NCBI GenBank assembly: GCA_964561025.1
Contig: CAZLNM010000023.1
Span: forward strand, 1-50,589
DNA from: JAAZNF01 sp964561025
GTDB lineage: Bacteria; Myxococcota; B64-G9
Direction of reading: 5' to 3'
Length of the DNA stretch: 50,589 bases
Positions 25,604-34,015 of this stretch are shown here, in pieces. Position numbers and translations under genes: made by a program. Each line of letters opens with the position of its first letter. The stretch's first letter is position 1. The notes under the pieces are model-generated. The model searched no databases. It saw only the letters and a program-made list of their open reading frames with translations, and was not told where the DNA came from.

Positions 25604-26332
25604 ATGGAAGTCATCCTGGTCGGGATCGTCTGCGCGCTCCTTGTGGCGCTCGTCGCGATCGCGCTCCGGCTGAACCGCCGCGGGCGGGAGCTCGCGCTGC
25701 AAGCCACTCGTATCTCCACCCTCGAGCAGCGCCTTTCGGAGTTCGAGAGCCGGGCCGAAGAGCACGCCCGAAAGCTGGACGAGAGCCGCAACAAGGCGAA
25801 CCAGGCGCAGGAGGAGCTCAAGCGCGCCCGGAAAAGGCTGTTCGAGCTGGAGCACGAGAAAGCCCTTCCGGCGCCCGCCGCCGAGCCCGAGGCGACCGCG
25901 GCCACCTCCCGGCTCGAAGTGGAAACGCAGGAGGCCCGGGCCGCGGCCCGAAAGGCCGACGAGGCGTGCGCCCAGGCCAGGGCCGATCTCGAAAAAGCCC
26001 GGCGCCGCATCGCCGAGTTGGAAGCCGGGCTGGCCGCCGCCCATGCCGCCGCGGCCGCCGCAACACCCGCGCCCAAGCCGCCAACCGCGGCCCCGGACTC
26101 CCCGGCGGATCGGGAGAAACTCGACAAGACCATCGCCGACCTCAAGAAGAAACTCGATGCGGCGCTGCGGAAGGCCCGCTCCGACGCCCAGGTGTACCGG
26201 GTGACCCGCAGCAAGCTGGACCTGGCCATGGAGAAGATCGCCTGGCTGGAGAAGAAGCTCGCCCCGCCGGCCACCCCGCTCGCTCCACAAGAGGCGGCGC
26301 CCAAGGGCGCGCCGACCGATCCCGCGAATTGA
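25604..26332 (+). CDS. Membrane-anchored coiled-coil protein of unknown function
   Basis: A 242-residue protein. An N-terminal membrane helix (about 3-22, VILVGIVCALLVALVAIAL) is followed by Arg residues that set the rest in the cytoplasm, then coiled-coil heptads (about 35-90, 100-150 and 180-225) separated by Ala/Pro-rich linkers. There is no enzyme motif. The arrangement recalls scaffold or cell-envelope organising proteins, but I do not recognise a named family. ATG chosen at 25604, with CTGGAGG before it; residues encoded before this point are not part of the helix. Convergent with the gene ending at 26420. Confidence 0.75.
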   Translation: MEVILVGIVCALLVALVAIALRLNRRGRELALQATRISTLEQRLSEFESRAEEHARKLDESRNKANQAQEELKRARKRLFELEHEKALPAPAAEPEATAATSRLEVETQEARAAARKADEACAQARADLEKARRRIAELEAGLAAAHAAAAAATPAPKPPTAAPDSPADREKLDKTIADLKKKLDAALRKARSDAQVYRVTRSKLDLAMEKIAWLEKKLAPPATPLAPQEAAPKGAPTDPAN

Positions 26333-26419
26333 TCCCGCCCGCGCCTGACCGGCACTCACCGCAACCCTTTCCGTATGTGGGCGAGCCTCGTTGGGCGCGC
26401 TACCGCCGGCGCCAGGAAC

Positions 26420-27220
26420 TCACGCATCCCCGCCGGAGTCGCTCGCGGGCGCTTCGGAGGCGGGCTCGTCCTTCGCGGCCTTCTCCTCGAGGATGCGGTG
26501 CGCCTCGGCGCGCACCCGCGGGTGCAAGCCTCCGTCGCTGGCGATCCGGCGCAGGTCCTTCTTCAAGATGAACCCGATGATCTTCAGGATCAGCTCGGGC
26601 GGGGAGTAAGGGTTCTGGGCCAACGCCAGGCGCACCCGGTAGCGCTGCCCGAAACGGCTGCGGTGGACCTCCCACTGGATGTCCTCCCGGGTCGGGCGGC
26701 GGGCGGCCAGGTTCACCACCTCCCGCTCGGTGATCGACGGGTTGCGAAGCAGGTTGACGAGCACCGCGGGATCCGGATCCTTGAGCAACCGCTGGAGCCT
26801 GAGCGGGTTATGCCCACGGGCCAGGAACTTGCGCTCTCCCAGGGAAAGCCGCAGCAGGTCGGGATCGACGGGGAGATCTTCTCGCGCCACCGGCCCACGC
26901 TGCGCCCGGGCGCTGACAAAGAGGTTCACGACGGCCGAAAGCTCGCGCTCGCGAGCCAGGCGGTAGGTCTCCGAGAGCAGCTCGTAGAGCGGGCCCTTCT
27001 CCCCCGCGCCGGCGATGGTCTCGCCGGCGGCCTCCAGGGCGCACAGGGCGAGAGGCTGCCGACGCGGCACGCCCGAGACCACCTCCAACAAAAAAGCCAA
27101 CGATTCCTCCGGGCCCAGGCCGACCAGCCGCTCCGCCAGGACCTCGCGCCGCATGGCCAGCTCCGGGAGGGATCGCAATGTGCGCAAGAGCGACTGAAAG
27201 CGGCTGCTCGGGCGGGACAT
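26420..27220 (-). CDS. Conserved hypothetical protein, all-helical, partner of the zinc-ribbon gene
   Basis: A 266-residue cytoplasmic protein with no membrane segment or signal peptide. It is rich in short helices with repeated motifs of the type NPLRLQRLLKDPDPAVLVNLLRNPSI, LAARRPT and LALAQNPYSPPELILKII, which look like helical (HEAT-like) repeats. I recall similar proteins in Myxococcota but no function. The C terminus is an acidic, Ser/Ala-rich tail. Its ATG lies 9 bases after the stop of the zinc-ribbon gene, so the two form one transcription unit and may act together. Confidence 0.75.
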   Translation of the reverse strand: MSRPSSRFQSLLRTLRSLPELAMRREVLAERLVGLGPEESLAFLLEVVSGVPRRQPLALCALEAAGETIAGAGEKGPLYELLSETYRLARERELSAVVNLFVSARAQRGPVAREDLPVDPDLLRLSLGERKFLARGHNPLRLQRLLKDPDPAVLVNLLRNPSITEREVVNLAARRPTREDIQWEVHRSRFGQRYRVRLALAQNPYSPPELILKIIGFILKKDLRRIASDGGLHPRVRAEAHRILEEKAAKDEPASEAPASDSGGDA

Positions 27221-27229
27221 CCACCATCC

Positions 27230-29320
27230 TCATGGACTCGCCGGCGGGGTGGCGGGGCGGGCCGCCGCCGGTGCGGGGCTTTTCGGGCCCTTCTTGGGAG
27301 ATGGCGCTGGTTCCGGGGTCGCCGGCGAGGGCTCGGGAGCGGGCGGGGGAAGCGGAGGCAACCCCAGGTTGGGATCCGAACTCGAGACAGCCTCCACTCG
27401 CAAGAAGGTGTCCTTCAGGCTCTCCGGGTGGGCATACAGCACCGCCATGAAGGGCAGCGCCTGGGCGGGGGCCAGCTCGCGTCCCGCCACCTCGGGCAGC
27501 CGGGCGCGATAGGCCTGGACCACCGAATCGGGATCCTCCATGGCGACGAGATCCAGCGGCGAGAACACCACCCCGGCGGGCAAGGTCGCCTCCGTCAGGA
27601 TCTGCCGGTCGCGCGACATGAGCTGAGTCTTGACCACCAGATGGCGCGCGTTCTCACGGGAGCCGTTCTGCACCTCGCCCCAGGTGACCAGCAGCCGATA
27701 CCCGTGCCGGTTGGGGAACAGGGTGTGCGACACGCGCACCGCCTGGAGCTCCCCCGCCGGAGCGTCTTCCGGGGCCTTTCCGGTGAAGGCCTCCACGTAG
27801 GTCGACCAACGAGTGAGATCGGGTTTGCCGCCCGAGCGATACACGATGAACAAGAACAGGATCACCACGAGCGAGAGCACGGCGAAGGCCACCTTGTAGG
27901 CGACGCTGGCCTTGGCCGGGACCTCGATGACCGACGGTTGCATGGGAGGCGGCGCGGTACGAGCCGGCGGGGTCGCCGCCGGCGCTTTCGGTGCCGGCGC
28001 GATGGTGTGGGTGGGCGGCGGCGGCGGCGGCGGCGGTTTGCCGGTGAGCTTGCCGTCGCTGTCCAGGGCCAGCTCCATTCCGTCGTCCGGGCCGTCCGCG
28101 GAGGCTCCGCCAAAGGGATCGTGCCCCACGGTGTCCTGACCGGCCGGCGCGGCTCCGGTCCAGGGACCGGAGTCGAGCGCGGCGAAGGGATCGTCGCCCG
28201 GCGCCGGGGCCCCGGCGGCCGGTGGCGGCACGGCCGGTGCCGCGGCCGGCGGAGGAGCCCCGGGGAACAGGTCGGCGCCCAGATCCGCGGGAGCCGGAAC
28301 TTGCGCCGCTGGCGGCGCCGGCGCCGGGCCGGCCGGAGCGGCCTTCGCGGGAAGGCCGGCGAACGGGTCGCCCAGGTCGCCGAAGAGGTCCTCTCCCGGC
28401 GCAGGCGGCGCGGGAGCCGCGGGGCGAGCGGGCGCGGCGACTGCCGCGGGGGGACTGCCAAAGACGTCGCCGTCGCCACCAAACGGGTCCTGCAAGGCGC
28501 CTGCCGGCCGAGACGGCGCGCCCGGCCGATCGAGGTCGGCGAAGGGATCGTCCATCGCCGCTGCACCCGCGGCGGGCGCCGGCGGAGGAGCCATGGGCGG
28601 CAGATCGCCGAACAGATCCTCCCCCCCTCCCGCCATGGGCGGAGGGGGCGGCGGCGGTCTGGGCGCCACCGGCGGGGACATTGACGGAGAGACGGGGGGC
28701 GGCTTCGACGACGGGGCCGCGGGCTTGGCGGGGACGGCTGGCTTTGCGGGCGGTTGCAACGGGGGCGGCGAGGCCGGCCGTGGCGGGGCCGTTGGCGGCC
28801 GAACGGCGGCCGGCGGCGCCTTCAGCGGGGGAGGTACCGCCGCAGGACCACCTTTCGCGACTGGTAACGGCGGCAGATCGGAATCCAGGTCGATCTGATC
28901 GGCGAGAGAGGCCGCAGGAACCGCTGGCGGCGGCGGCAGCGTCGGCGGTTTGACCGGCGGCGGTGGCGGCGGGCCCACCTTGGTCGGCGAGGCGAAGATG
29001 TCGTCCGGGACATCCCCGAAGACATCGAACGGAGACAACGGCGGCGGTGGAGGAGAGGCCTTCCCCGCAGCGGGAGGCGCAGCCGCTTTTCCCGCCACGG
29101 GTGCTGGCGCGGCCGGGGCCGGCGCCGCGGCCTTGGGTGCCGCCGGAGGGATGGCGGAACGCGCGGCGGCGGGCGGCGGGAGCGGACCCTGCGCCGCCGA
29201 GTCCTTGGTGACGGTGAACACGGTCTTGCACTTGGAGCAGCGGACCTTGACCCCGCCCGGAACGATCTTGTCGTCACCGACCTTGAAGCGGGTGTGGCAC
29301 TGGTTGCACTCGACGATCAC
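27230..29320 (-). CDS. MJ0042-type zinc-ribbon protein with long Pro/Ala-rich region and one membrane helix
   Basis: A 696-residue protein. Residues 1-35 are an MJ0042-family zinc ribbon (Cys5, Cys8, Cys28, Cys31; CNQCHTRFKV and VRCSKC). A very long Pro/Ala/Gly region (about 45-460) holds repeated acidic-aromatic motifs of the form D-x-F-G/A/P: DVFGD, DDIFA, DLFGDL, DPFADL, DPFGG, DVFGS, DPFAGL, DLFPG, DPFAAL. One membrane helix (about 470-492) is followed by a DUF3426-like extracytoplasmic domain (about 515-665, RVSHTLFPNRHGYRLLVTWGEV) and a Pro-rich tail. Start chosen at the GTG (VIVECNQC) at the zinc ribbon, with GGGAGA before it. The zinc ribbon would face the cytoplasm. Role unknown; a scaffold is plausible. 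Confidence 0.8.
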   Translation of the reverse strand: MIVECNQCHTRFKVGDDKIVPGGVKVRCSKCKTVFTVTKDSAAQGPLPPPAAARSAIPPAAPKAAAPAPAAPAPVAGKAAAPPAAGKASPPPPPLSPFDVFGDVPDDIFASPTKVGPPPPPPVKPPTLPPPPAVPAASLADQIDLDSDLPPLPVAKGGPAAVPPPLKAPPAAVRPPTAPPRPASPPPLQPPAKPAVPAKPAAPSSKPPPVSPSMSPPVAPRPPPPPPPMAGGGEDLFGDLPPMAPPPAPAAGAAAMDDPFADLDRPGAPSRPAGALQDPFGGDGDVFGSPPAAVAAPARPAAPAPPAPGEDLFGDLGDPFAGLPAKAAPAGPAPAPPAAQVPAPADLGADLFPGAPPPAAAPAVPPPAAGAPAPGDDPFAALDSGPWTGAAPAGQDTVGHDPFGGASADGPDDGMELALDSDGKLTGKPPPPPPPPTHTIAPAPKAPAATPPARTAPPPMQPSVIEVPAKASVAYKVAFAVLSLVVILFLFIVYRSGGKPDLTRWSTYVEAFTGKAPEDAPAGELQAVRVSHTLFPNRHGYRLLVTWGEVQNGSRENARHLVVKTQLMSRDRQILTEATLPAGVVFSPLDLVAMEDPDSVVQAYRARLPEVAGRELAPAQALPFMAVLYAHPESLKDTFLRVEAVSSSDPNLGLPPLPPPAPEPSPATPEPAPSPKKGPKSPAPAAARPATPPASP

Positions 29321-29511
29321 GGCCGCTCTCCCGGTGGATTCCTGCCCGCCGCCATCATCTCGCAACTCGCCGTCCCGAATCAAGTTCCGCATTCGATGGA
29401 ACCTTGCATTCACCAGAAAAGGCCCGCCCCCAAGCCGGTTCCGCTACCTGGAGGACTCGCCTTGCGAGCCGTGTATAGCCTTCGCTCGGCTTGTGCTGGA
29501 TCCGCTGATAT

Positions 29512-29535
29512 GAGGAGCCTGCAAGCCTGCTCCTC
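29512..29535. other. Stem-loop in the gap between the OmpA-family gene and the zinc-ribbon gene
   Basis: GAGGAGC and GCTCCTC form a perfect 7-bp stem around a 10-base loop. The gap 29321-29610 holds no gene. The stem lies about 75 bases after the stop of the OmpA-family gene and could end its transcript, but no T-run follows on either strand, so a factor-independent terminator is not supported. Confidence 0.3.
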
Positions 29536-29610
29536 TCTTCACCGGATTTCCTGTTGCGCCTCGTTGAGGAACCAACGGAGCCAGCGCGACCAGGCGCGGG
29601 AGGGAAGCGA

Positions 29611-30438
29611 TTACTTCTTGACCAGCTCGACGCGCCGGTTCTTGGCGCGGCCTTCCTCGGTCTGGTTCGACTCGACCGGCTTCGTGTCCCCCCAACCCTT
29701 GGCAGAGAGGCGGGTCTGGGCGACGCCCTTCTTCACCAGGAACTTCTTGACGCTCTCGGCGCGCTTCTGCGAGAGCACCTGGTTGAACTTGGCCTGGCCC
29801 TGGCTATCGGTGTGCCCCTCCACCGAGAGCTTGAGGTTGGGGTTCGCCTTCAGCAGGCTCACGATCTCCAAGAGCAGCGGCTCGGACTCAGGCTTGATGG
29901 TGTCCTTGCCGGTGTCGAACAGGATCCCGTAGAGCGCGATGGAGCCGTTCTGGTTGAGGGCCTCCAGCATCTCGCTGGCCGAGACCTCCACCTTCTGCTC
30001 CATGGCCTTCTGGTCGAGGATGTCGAGGTCGTAGGCGCCCGTCGTGGCGCGCACCAGCATCCAGCGCTCGGACTTGCCGAGCGGCATGCTCATGGTGCTC
30101 TCGGCGCTCGTGCCATCGTCGTACTTGTAGAGGATCTTCCCGCCCTTTTTCAGGAAGGCGTTCTGGAAGTTTCGCGCGACAGCGGTCGCCCCCGGGTCCT
30201 TCTGGTCTTCCTTCAGGCGGTATTCGATACGAAGGTACCGCCCGTCCCTCATCTCGCCCCCGTCGTTGTCGAGCGGGAACTCGAAGCTGGTGAAGTCCTT
30301 CTCGCTGCAGGCGGCGATGTAGTAACCGGGGTAGCGGGGGATGTCGCGGTGGTCCTTGCAACCCTCCTCGTCCTCCTGAGCAATGGCGGCGAGCGGAAAC
30401 ACCCAGAACCACACCAGCCACATCATGCGAATTCTCAC
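29611..30438 (-). CDS. OmpA-family peptidoglycan-binding outer membrane protein
   Basis: A 275-residue exported protein. A short signal peptide (MRIRMMWLVWFWVFPLAAIAQ) is followed by a beta-rich domain with two Cys (about 25-150) and a C-terminal OmpA-like peptidoglycan-binding domain (about 165-275) with ILFDTGKDTIKPES, VEGHTDSQGQAKFNQVLSQKRAESVKKFL and AKNRRVELVKK. The N-terminal domain resembles that of proteins often called OmpA-family lipoproteins with DUF4892-like region, though this one has no lipobox. The GTG at 30438 was chosen because AAAGGAGGT precedes it by the right distance; the ATG four codons on is an alternative. Last gene of a run of five exported proteins. Confidence 0.88.
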   Translation of the reverse strand: MRIRMMWLVWFWVFPLAAIAQEDEEGCKDHRDIPRYPGYYIAACSEKDFTSFEFPLDNDGGEMRDGRYLRIEYRLKEDQKDPGATAVARNFQNAFLKKGGKILYKYDDGTSAESTMSMPLGKSERWMLVRATTGAYDLDILDQKAMEQKVEVSASEMLEALNQNGSIALYGILFDTGKDTIKPESEPLLLEIVSLLKANPNLKLSVEGHTDSQGQAKFNQVLSQKRAESVKKFLVKKGVAQTRLSAKGWGDTKPVESNQTEEGRAKNRRVELVKK

Positions 30439-30469
30439 GGTGACCTCCTTTACGTGAAAGCTCCCCGGT

Positions 30470-30976
30470 TCACTTGAGCTTGCCAGAAAACTTCACCTCG
30501 GTCACGTCCGGCGCGCTCTTCTGAGAACTCATGTCGGTCATGCCGGTACAGGAGAGGGCACCGCTCACCTCCCGCTCCTTGACCTCCAGCGTCGCCCACA
30601 CGCATTTCGTCTTGTTGGCGGCAGCGCGAGAGAGGCCCGCGGCCTTGGTGTTCACGGAAAATCCGGTGATGGTGCGCGGATCGTCCTTGCCAAGCTTTGG
30701 CGAACTACCGAAGAAGATCTCCAGGCGGTTCTCCTGCTTCTCGTCCACGTACTTGAGCCCGACCAGGAACAGGTCGTCCTTCTTGTCGATGGAGATGTGT
30801 TGCAGCGGCAGGGTGATGGCCTTGCCCCCGTGCTGGAACGACACCTGCCCCTCGCCGTTCGCCGGCGGCAGGGCCTTGGGCTTGTTCCAGTCGGCCGGGG
30901 GCTGCGGGCCGGCGGCCAGGACCAAAGGTGCGGAAAACGCCGATAGCAACAAGGTCATCCCCAAGAAATGACACAT
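30470..30976 (-). CDS. Small secreted protein of unknown function
   Basis: A 168-residue protein with a signal peptide (about 1-21, FLGMTLLLSAFSAPLVLAAG). The mature part is beta-rich with two Cys (KTKCVWATLEV and GALSCTGM) that could form a disulphide, and the segment WATLEVKEREVSGALSCTGM, a pattern I have seen in small myxobacterial secreted proteins that resemble a lipocalin-like or DUF-type beta sandwich. I do not recognise a family name. AAGGAGGAAGAGC precedes the ATG. It lies 31 bases upstream of the OmpA-family gene on the same strand. Confidence 0.75.
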   Translation of the reverse strand: MCHFLGMTLLLSAFSAPLVLAAGPQPPADWNKPKALPPANGEGQVSFQHGGKAITLPLQHISIDKKDDLFLVGLKYVDEKQENRLEIFFGSSPKLGKDDPRTITGFSVNTKAAGLSRAAANKTKCVWATLEVKEREVSGALSCTGMTDMSSQKSAPDVTEVKFSGKLK

Positions 30977-31068
30977 GCTCTTCCTCCTTTTTTTGCGGTT
31001 TGGGGAATCATAGTACAACGCGCCAGGGGTTCTGGCCAGTCTACCGTCGGCTCCGCCGCTGAACCGTC

Positions 31069-33105
31069 CTAGCGCGCGGCCTCTTTGTCCGGCGGCGAGC
31101 GGGTGGTGAACTCCCACGAGCGGGTGCCGTTGTACGTGAACTGGCCATCCTGGTCCGTGATCTGATCGGTGCAGGAGTTGTTTTCGATCTCGAAGTTCTC
31201 GTCGAGATTGAAGACCAGGTACACCCGGTTGGTGTACTGATCGTGCTCGTATTGACAGTCGGTCTGGGTGCCCAGGTTGTAAGTGCCGCTGCCGCTGTCG
31301 TCGCCGACCCCGACCAGGAACAGGTAGAGCTTCTTGGTGTTCATGTCGATGTAGCCTTCGCCGGCCAGCAGATCGGTATCCTGCGGGAGGTTGCCGGGCC
31401 AGTCGGGGCTGGTGTAGTCGATGTCGTACAGGTTGCTGGTGGTGCCGGAGAAGGGCTGGGTCTGATCCTGGAAGCGGGCCGTACCGCTCCAGGACATGCT
31501 GCCGTCGTCCTCGATCTCGAAGGGCACGATCACCTTGTTCATGGGTTCCTGGCCCGCCTCCTCGCGGTACTCGTGGACGTCGGCGCGGAACTTGACGTCG
31601 AAGGTGTACTTGCCGTCCGAGCTGGCGAACACCTCGCCGGTATCCTTGTCCTTGAACTCGCTGTGGCCCTCGTGGGTGAACTTCACCGTCCACTCGGTGA
31701 TCTGCACCTTGTTGCCCTCGTGGTCGTCGGCGATGATTTCCACGTCCACCTGAGAGCCGCCGCTGCTCTTGGGCAGGGTGCAGGTGATCTCTTCCTCTTT
31801 CCATTCCTTTACTTCGAGCGCCTGGCCGGCCAGTTTCACCTTGCGGCGATCGGAGCCGGGGTCCTTGCCGAAGATGCCGCCGATCTTCATCTCCTTGTCC
31901 TTCTCCTTGACCTGAATGAGTTGGATGCTGGGAGCGCCGGCGACTTTACCCCCACCTGGGCGTGGCAGAATGGTCAGCTTGGCGTTGAATCCCTTGGCCG
32001 GTGCCGTATCGTTGCCCTCTTTTTCAAGCTCGGCGCGTACGCTCTCCGCGTCAAACGGCCTCTGCGGCGGATCCGGCACGGGCTCCACATGATTGGTACC
32101 TAGCCATCGGTCGAAGAAAATGTTGGCGATCTCCCAGCCGCGCTGCACCCAGACAGGCTCGCTCCAGCCGACAAACACGGACAGGTTGTTTCCGAACAGG
32201 GCACGCTGCATCTCAGCCGCTTCCGGAGCTGCGCTTGAGCACGAGTCCAGGAAAAAAAGGCTGTCGTCTCCGAAAGAAATGTACCGCTCTACAAATAGGT
32301 CGTTGAAGAACCAGACGTCTTTGCAGAGCTTGGTTTGCTCGTTGCAAAAAGAAAAGAAACCGACGCGATTGGCGGCGATGTCATCCCGGGTGGCTGGCGG
32401 GTAGAAATTGGGGGAAAAGTTCGTTTTGGGATGCGGAGGTAGTGCCTCTTGAGTCTGTATTCCGTATCGGATCGGCCCATGATAATCGGGATCTGGAAGC
32501 TGATCGGGGGACAGCGAATGAGCGGTGTAGTAGAGTACCTTCAGGCGCCCCAGGTTGCGCAGGGTCTGCAAGTCCGCGACCGTGGCCATGATGCGCTCGT
32601 ACTTCTTCTCGTTCAGCAACGAGATGATTTGGGTGGAGGTCGCGCTCGGATAGGAAGCGCTGAAGTATCCGTAGCGCTTTCCATCCCCCTGCCCGGGGGC
32701 CGGTGCCGGCGCTTGAGGTCTCGGCGGCACCGGCACGGCTGGCAGCATCTCCGGGTACGGATCCATCATGACGTACTGGAGAGGGCCGCCCTGGCCCAGC
32801 TCCAGCCATACGGCGGCACTGGGCCCAATGGCCAGCCCGGATTTCCCGACACCGGGGACCTCTCGAACGGCCTGTAGTAGATCCTCCTTGGAGGGGGACG
32901 GATTCTGGATTAGCAGCTGTTCGACCCTGGCGTCCACGTCTTCCAGGACCGTCAGGATGTCCAGGAGTCTACCATCGCTCAAGCCGCCGCCGCCTCCGCT
33001 GGAACAGGCCAGATGACCCAGAAGCACGAACGCGAGAGATATCCCCGCCGGGAAATGCAAACTCAGTTCCGATCGCACTCTAGTGCCGGTATTGTTTTTC
33101 CCCAT
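31069..33105 (-). CDS. Lipoprotein with a caspase-like (clan CD) domain and beta domains, member A
   Basis: A 678-residue exported protein. The signal region ends in HLACSSGGGG, with Cys34 as likely lipid site, although position -3 is not the usual Leu. A central alpha/beta domain (about 145-340) has KVLYYTAHS with His196 and SLFFLDSCSS with Cys289, each ending a hydrophobic strand, followed by VFVGWSEPVW: the layout of caspase/CHAT-type Cys proteases. After it come an IPT/TIG-like domain (about 390-460), a segment FDVKFRADVHEYREEAG, and a C-terminal beta domain with SMSWSGTARF. The gene at 34016-36757 has the same order. Activity is inferred from motif pattern only. AAGGAGCGTACCC precedes the ATG. 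Confidence 0.7.
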   Translation of the reverse strand: MGKNNTGTRVRSELSLHFPAGISLAFVLLGHLACSSGGGGGLSDGRLLDILTVLEDVDARVEQLLIQNPSPSKEDLLQAVREVPGVGKSGLAIGPSAAVWLELGQGGPLQYVMMDPYPEMLPAVPVPPRPQAPAPAPGQGDGKRYGYFSASYPSATSTQIISLLNEKKYERIMATVADLQTLRNLGRLKVLYYTAHSLSPDQLPDPDYHGPIRYGIQTQEALPPHPKTNFSPNFYPPATRDDIAANRVGFFSFCNEQTKLCKDVWFFNDLFVERYISFGDDSLFFLDSCSSAAPEAAEMQRALFGNNLSVFVGWSEPVWVQRGWEIANIFFDRWLGTNHVEPVPDPPQRPFDAESVRAELEKEGNDTAPAKGFNAKLTILPRPGGGKVAGAPSIQLIQVKEKDKEMKIGGIFGKDPGSDRRKVKLAGQALEVKEWKEEEITCTLPKSSGGSQVDVEIIADDHEGNKVQITEWTVKFTHEGHSEFKDKDTGEVFASSDGKYTFDVKFRADVHEYREEAGQEPMNKVIVPFEIEDDGSMSWSGTARFQDQTQPFSGTTSNLYDIDYTSPDWPGNLPQDTDLLAGEGYIDMNTKKLYLFLVGVGDDSGSGTYNLGTQTDCQYEHDQYTNRVYLVFNLDENFEIENNSCTDQITDQDGQFTYNGTRSWEFTTRSPPDKEAAR

Positions 33106-33174
33106 GGGTACGCTCCTTGAAACGAAAGGCCTATCAGCGGAATGTCATCGGTGAAAAGTGCACTGCATTCGAAC

Positions 33175-33954
33175 CTAGTTTCTTACCAGGTGCACCCGGC
33201 GCTTCAGCCCACAGAAGCCCATGGCGGTGTCGTTCTGGGTCAGATCGCCGGGGATGGAAAGCTCCACGAAGTACTGCGGCCGGCTGGTGTCCGGTAGCGT
33301 CAGGGTGAGGCTGGTGTCGTTCTCGTTCAGGTGGTAGGGACCGGGATCGAAGCCGAGCAGCGAGATGTTGGTGCCGGTGTCGGGGTCGTACTCGAACAGG
33401 TTCAGGATGGGGTCGTTAACCGAGTTCTGGTACTTGATGGTCCCGGTCCAGCGTACGGTGATCTGATCGTTCACCGACGCCGACGTGTTCTCGGCCGGCT
33501 CGGTGATGGCGACCTCCGCCGGGCAGACGAAGCTGAATTCATGGTGGTGACCGTTTTCATCGACGGTGATGGTCATGGTGCCGCCGGGGGCGATGGGGAT
33601 GTCCGCGGCGTAGGCCGGGTCGTAGCTCCCGGGGGACTGGAACGACCCCGGGGCCTCGGGGATGAGGGTGCCGTTGATCTTCACCGTGGCGCCGGCCAGA
33701 TCGTCGCCGTCCTTCTTGAGCATGAAGTAGCCGCTGACCGGGCCTTCCTTGAAGGTGGTGGACTTGGTGATGGGGTACTGGGTCAGCCAGATGCCCAGCG
33801 AGGCGTTGAGCTCGACGACCCCGCCGCCACCGTTGTCGCCGCCCGAGTTGCCGTCCTTGCCGTCGCTGCCGCCGTCGCCCCCGCTCGAGCTCGAGCCGCC
33901 GCAGGCGGCCAGCACCACCGCCAACACCATCGTCGTCAATGTTAGCGCTCTCAT
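33175..33954 (-). CDS. Lipoprotein of unknown function between the two caspase-like genes
   Basis: A 259-residue protein with a clear lipobox (VVLAAC, Cys18), a Gly/Ser/Asp linker (about 19-45) and two predicted beta-sandwich domains. The first (about 47-140) contains GPVSGYFMLKKDGDDLAGATVKING, like a carboxypeptidase-regulatory-like fold. The second (about 145-235) contains ITEPAENTSASVNDQITVRWTG, like a fibronectin or PKD-type module. There is no catalytic motif. ATAGGAGAAGACG precedes the ATG. Gaps of 61 and 69 bases to its neighbours suggest one transcription unit with the two caspase-like lipoproteins. Confidence 0.8.
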   Translation of the reverse strand: MRALTLTTMVLAVVLAACGGSSSSGGDGGSDGKDGNSGGDNGGGGVVELNASLGIWLTQYPITKSTTFKEGPVSGYFMLKKDGDDLAGATVKINGTLIPEAPGSFQSPGSYDPAYAADIPIAPGGTMTITVDENGHHHEFSFVCPAEVAITEPAENTSASVNDQITVRWTGTIKYQNSVNDPILNLFEYDPDTGTNISLLGFDPGPYHLNENDTSLTLTLPDTSRPQYFVELSIPGDLTQNDTAMGFCGLKRRVHLVRN

Positions 33955-34015
33955 CGTCTTCTCCTATTCTGTGAAGGACACTGCCTTTGCTTGCAAAAAA
34001 ACGTCCGGCGCTATC

